DNA of 64,000 bases from AWTP1-13 sp050248715 (GTDB taxonomy: Bacteria > Pseudomonadota > Alphaproteobacteria > Rhizobiales > Hyphomicrobiaceae). How positions within the stretch are numbered: the first letter of the stretch is position 1; each line of letters opens with the position of its first letter. The position numbers and the translations under genes were made by a program. Below are positions 16,908 to 25,831 of the stretch, piece after piece. The stretch covers positions 1 to 64,000 of the forward strand of contig JBFWRV010000009.1 of NCBI GenBank assembly GCA_050248715.1. Reading direction: 5' to 3'. The notes under the pieces are model-generated. The model had not been told where the DNA came from. It worked only from the letters and a program-made list of their open reading frames with translations, and searched no databases.

Positions 16908-17762
16908 TCAGGTTGTAGCTAACGCCTTGAGCCCTTCGCGATAGGTCGGATAGAGCAGCTCCAGTCCGAGATCGGCCTTCGCGCGCGCATTGCTGACGCG
17001 CTTGCACTCGGACCAGAAGCTCGCGGCCATGCCGTCCAATCCCGCCGTCTCGAAAGTGATGGCGGGTGGTGGCGGCAGGCCCAGTAGCTCGGCGGCGTAA
17101 GCCACCACATCCTCGGGCGGGGCCGGCTCGTCGTCGCTCACATTGTAGATGCCCTGGCTGCTCGGAGCGTCGATGGCGGCGGCAAGCACCCGTGCAATGT
17201 CGTCCACGTGGATGCGGTTGAACACCTGGCCCGGCTTGACGATGCGCCGCGCCGTGCCGGCCTTGAGATTGTCGATGACGCTGCGCCCAGGGCCGTAGAT
17301 GCCGGATAGCCGGAAGACCTGAACGCGCTTTCCGGTTTCCTTGCCCAGGTCGAGCCAGGCGCGCTCCGCCTGCACGCGGCGCAGGCTGCGCTCCGACTTG
17401 GGCCGGGTGGGGCTCGTCTCGTCGACCCACTGTCCCTGCCAATCGCCGTAGACGCCCACGGTCGACAGGTAGCCGATCCAGGCAAGGTCGGGCAGCGCAG
17501 CGATCTCCTCGCGGAAGGGACGCAACACCACGTCGCCCTCGAGGTCGGGCGGGATGCTGACGAGCATGTGCGTGGTGCCGGGCAGCAAAGCGCGCACGCC
17601 CTCCGATGCCGTATCGCCCTGGAAGGCGGCGAGCCTCGGCTTGAGCAGCGGCTCGGAGCCCGAGAGGCTGGTGCGCGTGCCGGAAAGCGCGAGGATGCGT
17701 CCGCTCAAGCTGTGCGCCAGCGCTTCCGCCGAATAGCCGAAGCCGAAGCAGAAGAGCCGCAT
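16908..17762 (-). CDS. NAD(P)-dependent SDR/epimerase-like protein, YeeZ type
   Basis: 284 residues with an extended short-chain dehydrogenase fold. The N-terminal nucleotide-binding turn reads FGFGYSAEALA. A catalytic-region segment STVGVYGDWQGQWVDE is near residue 100. FRLSGIYGPGRS and FNRIHVDDIARV follow, typical of the atypical-SDR YeeZ group. It is a single-domain protein. The gene lies 57 bases after the YdhR-like gene on the same strand, and queG is further upstream, so the three may be cotranscribed. Its substrate is unknown. Confidence 0.82.
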   Translation of the reverse strand: MRLFCFGFGYSAEALAHSLSGRILALSGTRTSLSGSEPLLKPRLAAFQGDTASEGVRALLPGTTHMLVSIPPDLEGDVVLRPFREEIAALPDLAWIGYLSTVGVYGDWQGQWVDETSPTRPKSERSLRRVQAERAWLDLGKETGKRVQVFRLSGIYGPGRSVIDNLKAGTARRIVKPGQVFNRIHVDDIARVLAAAIDAPSSQGIYNVSDDEPAPPEDVVAYAAELLGLPPPPAITFETAGLDGMAASFWSECKRVSNARAKADLGLELLYPTYREGLKALATT

Positions 17763-17819
17763 CAGCGGACCTCGCGCATCCGATGCCGGCCTCGCCGGGT
17801 CCCCGACACAGCGGGCGAC

Positions 17820-18161
17820 CTACGCAGCCTTGCCGGCAGCCGGCTCCTCCTCGATGGTCTGCCCCACCAGGTTGTCGGCGACGATCGGGGTCTCGAAATA
17901 CGTGATCGTGATCTGATCCTGGCTGCCGTAGAGATCATTGATCATCCGCCGCCACTCCTCGCCGTGGGCGCGCTTCGCGGCCGAGAGGCTCTTCCACAGG
18001 TAGGTGCCGCCGCCGAGATGGTTCTCGGCATCATAGAGGTAGCACTTGCGGATGCAGTCCGGGTTGGCGCGCCAGATCGAGGAGGTCTTGCGATACATGG
18101 CAACCACCTCGGCGCGCGTCATGCCCGGGCGCAGCTTGAAGGTTATGACTTCAGAGATCAT
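17820..18161 (-). CDS. Small YdhR/ABM-fold putative monooxygenase
   Basis: 113 residues from ATG 18161, which has an AAGGGG ribosome site 7 bases upstream; a longer in-frame reading to 18254 lacks one. The sequence has the dimeric ferredoxin-like alpha/beta-barrel pattern of YdhR-type proteins: a first strand ISEVITFKLRPG, a central PDCIRKCYLYDAENHLGGGT strand pair, and a Lys/Ala-rich helix. The family is small cytosolic proteins of uncertain enzymatic role. It sits between queG and the YeeZ-like gene. Confidence 0.7.
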   Translation of the reverse strand: MISEVITFKLRPGMTRAEVVAMYRKTSSIWRANPDCIRKCYLYDAENHLGGGTYLWKSLSAAKRAHGEEWRRMINDLYGSQDQITITYFETPIVADNLVGQTIEEEPAAGKAA

Positions 18162-18291
18162 GGCGAACCCCTTTCGCTTGGGCCTGCTCGACACGAGCAT
18201 TGTGAGCCCGAAGGCGACCCATGACAACTCGTAGAGTGCCCGCGGCCGGCGCACGCTTCACCGGCGCCGTTGAAGATCACACGGGCGATGC

Positions 18292-19404
18292 TCAGGCCCA
18301 CTCCGCCTGCACATATGCATCGCCTTCGCCCACCGCGCGCCGCAACTTGTGCTGTTGCCAATGCTCCGGCTCCGCCAGCCGCTGCAGAGCCCAGACCGCC
18401 ATCGCACGCACCAGGGGTGAGCCGTCGTCGAGCAGACGCTCCACCGCGGGGAGCAGACTGGCATCGCCCGAGTTGCCGGCGGCAATCAGCGCGTTGCGCA
18501 CCACCCGGTCGCGTCCGGTCCGTTTCACCGGGGTGCCGGCAAATCGTCTGCGAAAGTCTGCGTCATCCAGTGCCAGCAGATCGGCAAGCGGCGGAGAGTC
18601 GGCGGCCGGCAGAGCCGCAAGGCGGACGTGCCGCGCGGCTTCGGCGAACTTGTTCCACGGGCACACCGCCAGGCAGTCATCGCAGCCGAACACGCGGTTG
18701 CCCATCGGCGCGCGGAACTCCGTGGGGATATGCCCCTTGTGCTCGATCGTCAGGTAGGCGATGCAGCGGCGCGCGTCGAGCTGGTAGGGTGCCGGAAAGG
18801 CCTTCGTCGGGCATATGTCGATGCAGCGGCTGCAGGTACCGCAGTGGTCCTGCTCGGGCGGATCGGGCTCGAGCTCGGCCGCCGTCAGGATGGCACCGAG
18901 GAACAGCCACGAGCCGAAGTCGCGGGATACGAGGTTGGTATGCTTGCCTTGCCAGCCGAGCCCCGCCACCTCGCCCAGCGGCTTCTCCATCAGGGGCGCG
19001 GTATCGACGAAGATCTTCACCTCGCTGCCGCTGGCGCTGTGCAGACTGGCCGCCACGCGCTTGAGCCCGGAGCGCACGGTATCGTGGTAGTCCTTGCACT
19101 GGGCGTAGCAGGAGATCGCACCGCGCCCGGGCTCAGCCAGGACGGCGAGCGGATTGCTCGAGGGGGCGTAGTTCATGCCGAGCATGACGATCGAGCGGGC
19201 CGATGGCCACATGCTGAGCGGGTGCTGCCGCCGCTCGGCCGTGGTCGCCATCCATTCCATGTCGCCGTGCCGGCCATCCTGCAGGAACTCGGCCAGGCGC
19301 TCCGCGACCACGTGACCGACCGCGGCCGGCGTCGTCACGCGCGTCACATCGAACCCCGCGGCGCGCGCCTCGGCCAGGACCAGCTGTTTCAGGCTCTCGG
19401 TCAT
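18292..19404 (-). CDS. queG: Epoxyqueuosine reductase QueG
   Basis: 370 residues, the usual length. QueG is cobalamin-dependent and reduces epoxyqueuosine to queuosine in tRNA. The catalytic Asp is D134 (DTAPLMEKP). The first 4Fe-4S cluster uses C188, C191 and C194 with C198 (CGTCSRCIDICPTKAF). The second uses C241, C244 and C248 (CDDCLAVCPWNKF) with C214. The C-terminal 110 residues form HEAT-like repeats that bind tRNA. ATG 19404 is a conventional start. It is divergent from uppP across a 187-base gap. Confidence 0.95.
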   Translation of the reverse strand: MTESLKQLVLAEARAAGFDVTRVTTPAAVGHVVAERLAEFLQDGRHGDMEWMATTAERRQHPLSMWPSARSIVMLGMNYAPSSNPLAVLAEPGRGAISCYAQCKDYHDTVRSGLKRVAASLHSASGSEVKIFVDTAPLMEKPLGEVAGLGWQGKHTNLVSRDFGSWLFLGAILTAAELEPDPPEQDHCGTCSRCIDICPTKAFPAPYQLDARRCIAYLTIEHKGHIPTEFRAPMGNRVFGCDDCLAVCPWNKFAEAARHVRLAALPAADSPPLADLLALDDADFRRRFAGTPVKRTGRDRVVRNALIAAGNSGDASLLPAVERLLDDGSPLVRAMAVWALQRLAEPEHWQQHKLRRAVGEGDAYVQAEWA

Positions 19405-19591
19405 TGGTGGGAGCTCAGGAAGGTTGGCAGTCGCCAGTATCCGCTGACCTCACGAGAATAGCGGTGCCACACCGCCACAACCAGAGCAGAATAGCATGAC
19501 TCGACCGCCCCGCCCTTGAGGAATAAGCCGCGCGGGCGTACTCGACTGCTCACCCATCACCCACAGCACACGCGTCCACAGGAGGCGCTGG

Positions 19592-20389
19592 ATGTCCAGC
19601 TGGCACGTGATCCTGCTCGGCCTCGTCGAGGGCCTGACGGAGTTCATCCCCGTCTCCTCTACAGGCCACCTCCTGCTCCTCGGCCACTTCCTGGGCTTCA
19701 ACTCGCCCGGCAAGACCTTCGAGGTGCTGATCCAGCTGGGATCGATACTGGCCATCCTGTCGGTCTACGCCGCCAAACTCGTCCGCCTTCTCCTCGACCT
19801 GCCGAGCGACGCGCGCGCGCGCCGGTTCGTCGTCGCGGTGCTCGTGGCGTTCCTGCCGGCCGCCGTGATCGGCGCCGCCGGGCACAAGTACATAAAGGAG
19901 GTCTTCTTCGAGTCGCCGCTGCTCGTATGCACGACGCTCATTGTCGGCGGCATCGTGCTGCTGGCCGTCGACAAGATGCAGTTGAAGCCCCGCTATCATG
20001 ACGTGATGGACATACCCATCCCGCTTGCCGTCGCGATCGGGTTCGCCCAGTGTTTGGCCATGATCCCCGGCGTGTCGCGCTCCGGGTCCACCATCGTGGC
20101 GGCCCTGCTCCTGGGCGTCGACAAGCGCTCGGCCACGGAGTTCACGTTCTTCCTGGCGATGCCGACCATGACCGGTGCGTTCGCCTACGATCTCTACAAG
20201 AACTATGCCGGCCTGACGTTCTCCGACATGCAGAGCATTGCGCTCGGCTTCGTGGTGGCCTTCATCGCCGGCGTCCTCGTCGTGCGCTATCTCCTGCAGT
20301 TCGTCAGCAATCACGGCTTCGCGCCGTTCGCGTGGTGGCGGATATTCGTGGGCGGCGCGGGCCTCGGCGCCCTGGTCGTGCTGGGTTAG
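19592..20389 (+). CDS. uppP: Undecaprenyl-diphosphatase UppP (BacA)
   Basis: 265 residues, all membrane. It recycles the lipid carrier C55-PP to C55-P for cell-wall synthesis and gives bacitracin tolerance. The two catalytic motifs are present: EGLTEFIPVSSTGHLLLLGH (E13 and E17, then SST at 22-24) and PGVSRSGST in the middle of the protein. An AGGAGG ribosome site lies 7 bases before ATG 19592. The gene is convergent with the debranching-enzyme gene; a 29-base gap separates the stops. Confidence 0.96.
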   Translation: MSSWHVILLGLVEGLTEFIPVSSTGHLLLLGHFLGFNSPGKTFEVLIQLGSILAILSVYAAKLVRLLLDLPSDARARRFVVAVLVAFLPAAVIGAAGHKYIKEVFFESPLLVCTTLIVGGIVLLAVDKMQLKPRYHDVMDIPIPLAVAIGFAQCLAMIPGVSRSGSTIVAALLLGVDKRSATEFTFFLAMPTMTGAFAYDLYKNYAGLTFSDMQSIALGFVVAFIAGVLVVRYLLQFVSNHGFAPFAWWRIFVGGAGLGALVVLG

Positions 20390-20418
20390 GCCCTGCGCTC
20401 GCGAACGGCCGCCAAGCG

Positions 20419-22647
20419 CTACAGCGCCCATGCATTTCCGGCGGGCGAATCGTCGATCACGAGGGAAATGCGCAAATCACCTCTGGTTCGCAACACCTCC
20501 AGCGCCACGCCCCCGATGCTCGGGCGGACGGTGAAATCGGCGCTCGCGTTGCCGAGCGTGACGTTGCGCAACGTCACTGCGCCTGCCATCGGCGGCACCA
20601 CGGGATTGTTCAGTCTCACCTCGGCATCCTGCGGCCTGAACTCCAAGCCCAGCATCGACTGGATGAGAGAGAACGGAGCTGCCGCCGCCCATGCCTGGGG
20701 CGAGCAGGCAGCGGGATAGAGCGTCGGCGCTCGGCCAGGACGGCGACGAAATCCGCAGAAGAGTTCGGGAATGCGCCGATGATCCAGGTAGGAAGTCGCG
20801 CGCATGAGACCCTCGAACTGATCAATGACGCCGCGCTTGGCGCCGAAACTCGCAAGTCCACGCGCGATCAGGGCGTTGTCATGCGGCCATATCGATCCGT
20901 TGTGATACGACATGGGGTTGTAGCGGGCCTCCCCCTTGGCCACTGTGCGAACGCCCCAGCCGGAGAAGAAATCCGAGTCGAGAAGCGCCGACGCCACGAC
21001 CGCGGCACGCTTGGGAGGGATGATCCCGCACCACAGGGCGTGGCCCGGATTGCTGCTGCGCACCTTGCACGGCATCTTCTTGCCGTCCAGCGCCAGCGCG
21101 TAGAAGCCGATGTCCTCGCACCAGAACGCCTCGTCGAACAGCCGGCGCAGCCGCTCGGCTTGGGCGCTCAGCACATCGGCCCGCTCCTGCAGGCCGAGAG
21201 CCCGCGCGCAGGCCGATGCCACGCGGCGCGCGGCGAACGCGTAGGCCTGCACCTCGACGAGCGCGATCGGCCCCTCGGCAAGTCGGCCATCCCTGTGGAA
21301 GACGGAGTCGTAGGAATCCTTCCACCCCTGGTTCGACAGGCCGGTGCTTGCCCCCCGCGCGTACTCGAGAAGCCCGTCGCCGTCGGGATTTGCCTGACCA
21401 TCGATCCACGCCAGGGCACGCTCGATCGTCGGCCAGAGCTCGCGAACGAGGTCCCAGTCCCCCGTCCGGCGGGCATACTGGCCGGCGAGGATGACGAATA
21501 GCGGCGTCGCATCGACGGTGCCGTAGTACTGGCGAAAGGGAATCTCGTTGAGCGCGGCCATCTCGCCGCCGCGCATCTCGTGCAGAATTTTCCCGGGTGC
21601 AGCGTCGATCTTCCTGTCGAGGCGCGCAGCCTGAAGCCGCGCGAGCCGTCTCAGGACGCCGGCCGCCACGCCGGGATCCATCCAGAGCATCTGCAGGGCC
21701 GTGATGATGCCGTCGCGGCCGAACGTGGTGGAGTACCAGGGTATGCCTGCATACGGGTACAGGCCGTCCGGGGTCCGCGTCATCAGCATGTAGAGGTCCG
21801 ACATGGATCGGCAAAGGATGTCGTTGACGATGGAGTTGGAGGTCTCGACCGAGGCGACGCTGCGCGTCAGCACCTTGAGCTCCCGCTTCGAGGCAATCAG
21901 GCCCCGAAAGAAGGAGAGGGTCGTTTCCGGGAGCCGGCCGTGGCTCGCGACAGAGACAAAGATCGCGCGCCGCTCCTGCGGGGCCAGCGTAACGGTATAG
22001 CTGGCGGCACCTTCCTGTAGCCGGCTCGGCGCGGGCTCGAAGTGTATGGACGTCGAGCGAAGCGCGGCGTCCAGGCCCCGGTAGTTGAGGCGCGCGCCAT
22101 TGTCGCCGAGCAGTTCGCTCCAGGCTTGGCCGCGCCGCGCGCGCTCGATGCCGCGCACTTCGAAAATATCGGCAAAATCGCTGGCAAAGGTGAGCGACAG
22201 CGTGAAGGTCACGGGCTCGGCCGCGTGATTCATGAAGCCGATGCGCTCGCGCAGGGACCCCTCGCGCAGGAAGATGTGGCGCGAAATGTGAATGGTGTCC
22301 TTGAGGAGGGCGATCTTGCCCTCGGCGTAGATGTCGGGATTGGTGAGATCGACGTAGTAGCTGATGTTGTCGTCGCTGATAGCCGAATGCAGCAGCAGCG
22401 GACGCGAACCGGTGATCAGCAGCTCAAGGTGCGACAAGTAGCGGGTGTCGCAGTCGAACAGCCCGTCCTCGCCGCCCGCACTTGCGCCGATGTCGCCGTG
22501 ACTGTCGAACACGGCGAAGGTGTCGTTGTGCTTGAGGTTGCGCCGCGCCCTGGCCGGGGCATCGGTTGCCGGGATGTAGAATGGCGCTTCTCCGGCCGCC
22601 ACGGCCGCGGGTGGGGCGCCAGCCTCGGTCAGTCTGAGTTTTGGCAT
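20419..22647 (-). CDS. Glycogen debranching-like enzyme (amylo-alpha-1,6-glucosidase family)
   Basis: 742 residues from ATG 22647. The N-terminal domain (about 50-250) matches the bis-domain found before GH63/amylo-1,6-glucosidase catalytic modules, with DTRYLSHLELLITG. The C-terminal (alpha/alpha)6 domain has WYSTTFGRDGIITALQMLW and SYDSVFHRDGRLAEG. It probably hydrolyses alpha-1,6 linkages in glycogen-like or other storage or compatible glucans. It lies 82 bases after the glycosyltransferase gene on the same strand, so the pair likely forms an operon for glucan handling. Confidence 0.85.
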   Translation of the reverse strand: MPKLRLTEAGAPPAAVAAGEAPFYIPATDAPARARRNLKHNDTFAVFDSHGDIGASAGGEDGLFDCDTRYLSHLELLITGSRPLLLHSAISDDNISYYVDLTNPDIYAEGKIALLKDTIHISRHIFLREGSLRERIGFMNHAAEPVTFTLSLTFASDFADIFEVRGIERARRGQAWSELLGDNGARLNYRGLDAALRSTSIHFEPAPSRLQEGAASYTVTLAPQERRAIFVSVASHGRLPETTLSFFRGLIASKRELKVLTRSVASVETSNSIVNDILCRSMSDLYMLMTRTPDGLYPYAGIPWYSTTFGRDGIITALQMLWMDPGVAAGVLRRLARLQAARLDRKIDAAPGKILHEMRGGEMAALNEIPFRQYYGTVDATPLFVILAGQYARRTGDWDLVRELWPTIERALAWIDGQANPDGDGLLEYARGASTGLSNQGWKDSYDSVFHRDGRLAEGPIALVEVQAYAFAARRVASACARALGLQERADVLSAQAERLRRLFDEAFWCEDIGFYALALDGKKMPCKVRSSNPGHALWCGIIPPKRAAVVASALLDSDFFSGWGVRTVAKGEARYNPMSYHNGSIWPHDNALIARGLASFGAKRGVIDQFEGLMRATSYLDHRRIPELFCGFRRRPGRAPTLYPAACSPQAWAAAAPFSLIQSMLGLEFRPQDAEVRLNNPVVPPMAGAVTLRNVTLGNASADFTVRPSIGGVALEVLRTRGDLRISLVIDDSPAGNAWAL

Positions 22648-22729
22648 GCGCCAGCCCCACGAAATTGCCCAAGGGTGCGGATGCCCGGCGACCAAACGTT
22701 TCCCGCGTCGCACAGCCCGCTCGAGAGCG

Positions 22730-23821
22730 CTACTGTACGGTGGCGGTGTCGCTCTCCACGCCGGACACGAGCCGCAGCGTGCGCCGCGCCGTGGCGGCGG
22801 GCGCCAGGCCCTTGTAGATCCTGACATAGTCGGCCGCCATCCGCGCCGCCGTGAAGCGCTCTTCGAAACGCCGGCGCACGCGTCCGCGGTCGAGAGCAAG
22901 CAATGCGCCGAGCTTGCGCACCGCCTCATCCTCGCCCTCCACGATGTAGCCGGTCACGCCCTCGTCGATGATCTCGTCCACGGACCCGTTGCGGAAGGCA
23001 AGCACAGGGGTGCCGCAGGCCATGGCCTCGATCATCACCAGGCCGAAGGGCTCCGGCCAATCGATGGGAAACAGCAGCGCGCGGGCCTCGCCGAGGAAGC
23101 TCGGCTTGCGGCGCTCGTCGATCTCGCCGATGTACTCTACGCTCGGCTCGGCGAACAGCGGCTCGATCTCGGCCTTGAAGTAATCGACGTCGACCCGGTC
23201 GACCTTGGCCGCCACCTTGAGCGGCAGACCGACCGTCCGCGCGATCCGTATCGCCCGGTCCACCCGCTTTTCAGGCGAGATGCGGCCGATGAACGCCAGA
23301 TAGCCCCCGCGCGGGTGCAGCGTGGGTGTGAGCAGGTCCGCGGGCAGGCCATGATAGACGGTCGCCGCGTAGGAGGCGGAGGGCACCGGCTTGCGCTGTG
23401 CGTTCGAGATCGAGATCAGGCGCATCTCGGGGAAGTTGCTGTAGAGGGGAAACAAGTCCGGCAAATCCTGGCGACCGTGCAAGGTGGTAATCGTTTTGTG
23501 CGCTACCTCCCGGAAGATTGGGAAGGGGTATCGGTCCAGGTGAAAGTGGATGACGTCGAAATCCATGGCCTGCCGGCGCAGTTTGTCCAGCATGACCATG
23601 TAGTAGGGAACATCGTCGCGCACCGCCGGATTAAGGCGCAAAGCTTGAGCGCAACCGGCGACGAGCTTGGCCGAGGTGATGGAATCGCCGCTGGCAAACA
23701 GCGTCACGTCGTGGCCCTGCTTCACCAGCTCCTCGGTGAGGTAGGAAACTATTCTCTCCGTGCCACCGTAGAAGCGTGGCGGCACGCTTTCCGTGAGAGG
23801 CGCAACCTGAGCTATTTTCAT
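22730..23821 (-). CDS. GT4 family glycosyltransferase
   Basis: 363 residues with a GT-B fold. The N-terminal donor-acceptor half begins MKIAQVAPLTESVPPRFYGG, with the Gly-rich loop YGGTER. The C-terminal half holds FIGRISPEKRVDRAI and the E-x7-E motif EPFGLVMIEAMACGTPVLAF, diagnostic for GT4 retaining enzymes that use nucleotide sugars. It is the first gene of a probable pair with the debranching-like enzyme. Acceptor and donor are not known. Start ATG 23821 lacks a strong ribosome site but begins exactly at the family's conserved N-terminus. Confidence 0.85.
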   Translation of the reverse strand: MKIAQVAPLTESVPPRFYGGTERIVSYLTEELVKQGHDVTLFASGDSITSAKLVAGCAQALRLNPAVRDDVPYYMVMLDKLRRQAMDFDVIHFHLDRYPFPIFREVAHKTITTLHGRQDLPDLFPLYSNFPEMRLISISNAQRKPVPSASYAATVYHGLPADLLTPTLHPRGGYLAFIGRISPEKRVDRAIRIARTVGLPLKVAAKVDRVDVDYFKAEIEPLFAEPSVEYIGEIDERRKPSFLGEARALLFPIDWPEPFGLVMIEAMACGTPVLAFRNGSVDEIIDEGVTGYIVEGEDEAVRKLGALLALDRGRVRRRFEERFTAARMAADYVRIYKGLAPAATARRTLRLVSGVESDTATVQ

Positions 23822-24111
23822 GGGTTTCGAGATCCGAACACGCCCGCACCAACTGGTTTCGACATCGCTTGCTCGACCAGGCCAGGCTCGCAGTGTGAGA
23901 AACGTTTCGCCTTCTGCCGTTTCGACTTCCGGCGTTCTTGCTTCCGGGCGGTCTAACGCGAAGCGACAGGCACCAGTTCCGCGCCGCAGCGCGCAACTTT
24001 GCGGGTTGCCCTGCGATCCTTTCGCGCACGGCGGGCGTCGACGCTGGCGCTGGGAACTCGCGCAAACCCGCGCCGTTGACATGGGGGCTGACGGCTAACG
24101 GAGACACTCCT

Positions 24112-24519
24112 ATGCGGCGTTCGCCGAGCGGCGCAGCGCTGATCTGCACAAGCGTCGCGATCTGTCTGCTGCTGTCCGTGGCACGCGCCGAGGAGCCCTT
24201 GCCCCCGGCGGGTGAGAGCAACGCCTTCCGGCTGCAAAGCGTGCTCGGCCGGGACGTGCGGAATACCGACGGCGACGGCGGGCGCGTCATCGATCTGCTG
24301 ACCGACACGCAGGGCCAGCTGCGCGCGGCCGTCATTGAGTTCGGGGGCTTCCTTGGGCTCGGCACGCGCAAGATTGCCGTCGAGTGGCAAGCCTTTCGCT
24401 TCGTCCGCGACGGCGCCCACACTGCAATCATCGTCGACGTCACGCGCGACCAGCTTCGGGCCGCCCCTGAGTACAAGCCAAACGAGCCGCCCTTCGTCGT
24501 GAAGACGCTGTCGAACTGA
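24112..24519 (+). CDS. Exported PRC-barrel domain protein
   Basis: 135 residues. Residues 1-26 are a signal peptide (ICLLLSVARAEE). The rest is a single PRC-barrel-like domain containing SVLGRDVRNTDGDGGRVIDL and LRAAVIEFGGFLGLG. A GGAG ribosome site lies 8 bases before ATG 24112; a longer in-frame reading back to 23938 is not supported. PRC barrels bind partners or RNA in several contexts; in Hyphomicrobiales such exported forms are common but uncharacterised. It is divergent from the glycosyltransferase and 42 bases before the MFS gene. Confidence 0.75.
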   Translation: MRRSPSGAALICTSVAICLLLSVARAEEPLPPAGESNAFRLQSVLGRDVRNTDGDGGRVIDLLTDTQGQLRAAVIEFGGFLGLGTRKIAVEWQAFRFVRDGAHTAIIVDVTRDQLRAAPEYKPNEPPFVVKTLSN

Positions 24520-24561
24520 ACACCGCCCAGCGGCGGCCTCCCCCAGCTAGGTCCGCGCCCC

Positions 24562-25779
24562 GTGCGATCCGCTTCCCGTATCAGCGAGCGCGGCTTGGAC
24601 TGGTTCACGTTCTTCGTGGCCGACATCCAGACGGGGTTTGGCCCGTTTCTGGCGGTCTACCTTACGACGCAGAAGTGGAACCAGGCTGATATCGGCCTCG
24701 TGCTGGCATTCGGCAATGTCGCGGGCCTTCTAAGCCAGCTGCCGGGGGGCTGGCTGGTCGACTTCGTAGTGTCGAAGCGCCGCACGGCCCTCGTAGCCGT
24801 CGTCGGGATCGGTGCGAGCGCGCTGATGATCGCTCTTATGCCCTTCTTTTTGGGCATCATGACCGCCAAGCTTCTCCATGTTGTCTCGAGCTCCGTGCTG
24901 GGGCCCGCCATTGCCGCGATCACGCTCGGCCTCGTCGGACATGCTGCCGTTGGGCCCCGCCTTGGCCGCAACGCACGCTTCTCCGCGATCGGCAACGGCC
25001 TGGCCGCGGGGGTGATGGGGATCTGCGGATACCTGATCTCGCCGCAGGCCGTGTTCTACGCCACCGCGGCGCTGGCCATCCCGACAGTCTTCGCCCTGAC
25101 CCGCATTCGCGAGGATGAGATCGATCCCATCCGCGCCGACGGCGGCATGGCAGCGGTCAAAGCGGGCAGCGGCATTGCGCAGCTGCTCGGCAAGCGCTCC
25201 ATGATCGCATTGACGGGGTGCGTTTTTCTGTTCCATGCGGCCAATGCGTCGATACTCCCCCTCGCAGCCTCCGAGATGACCCTTCGCTCGGGGCAGTGGG
25301 CGACCGTGCTGGTCGCGGCATGCATCGTGATGCCGCAGCTGGTGGTCGCACTGATCGCGCCCGCCGCCGGCCGCCTTGCCGTATCACGCGGGCGGCGCCC
25401 GGTCCTGATCGCCGGGTTTGCCGCATTGCCGACACGCGCGCTGCTGCTGGCCTGGAACAGCGATCCCCTCGTCATCGTGCTGGCACAGGTGCTCGACGGG
25501 CTGTGCGCCGCCGTGCTCGGCGTGCTCGTGCCACTGTCCCTCGCCGACGTATCCCGCGGCACCGGCCGCTTCAATCTGGCGCAGGGCATCGTCGCCAGCG
25601 CAACCGGCCTCGGCGCAGCCTTGAGCACAGCCGCGTCGGGGTACCTCGCGAGCGTGTTCGGCGCGCCATTGGCCTTCCTCGGGTTGGCCATGGTCGCGCT
25701 CGCCGCGTTCCTCACCGTCCTGCTGGCGATGCCGGAGACGGCTCCCGCCGGTGGCAGCGGCGCTGTTGAACCGGATTGA
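24562..25779 (+). CDS. MFS transporter
   Basis: 405 residues with about 12 hydrophobic helices. The inter-helix A-loop near residue 60 reads QLPGGWLVDFVVSKRRT, the family pattern DxxGR/K in variant form. The central loop contains RIREDEIDPIRADG. The C-terminal half has the AGRLAVSRGRRP loop. The start is GTG 24562, without a strong ribosome site. It is probably a proton-coupled drug or metabolite exporter or importer; the substrate is unknown. It shares a strand with the PRC-barrel gene upstream and the ABC exporter downstream. Confidence 0.85.
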   Translation: MRSASRISERGLDWFTFFVADIQTGFGPFLAVYLTTQKWNQADIGLVLAFGNVAGLLSQLPGGWLVDFVVSKRRTALVAVVGIGASALMIALMPFFLGIMTAKLLHVVSSSVLGPAIAAITLGLVGHAAVGPRLGRNARFSAIGNGLAAGVMGICGYLISPQAVFYATAALAIPTVFALTRIREDEIDPIRADGGMAAVKAGSGIAQLLGKRSMIALTGCVFLFHAANASILPLAASEMTLRSGQWATVLVAACIVMPQLVVALIAPAAGRLAVSRGRRPVLIAGFAALPTRALLLAWNSDPLVIVLAQVLDGLCAAVLGVLVPLSLADVSRGTGRFNLAQGIVASATGLGAALSTAASGYLASVFGAPLAFLGLAMVALAAFLTVLLAMPETAPAGGSGAVEPD

Positions 25780-25831
25780 GGCCGCCAGCGTTGCGCTAGG
25801 TCGGCCGCTTCGATTTTGGTGTTACGGGCAG

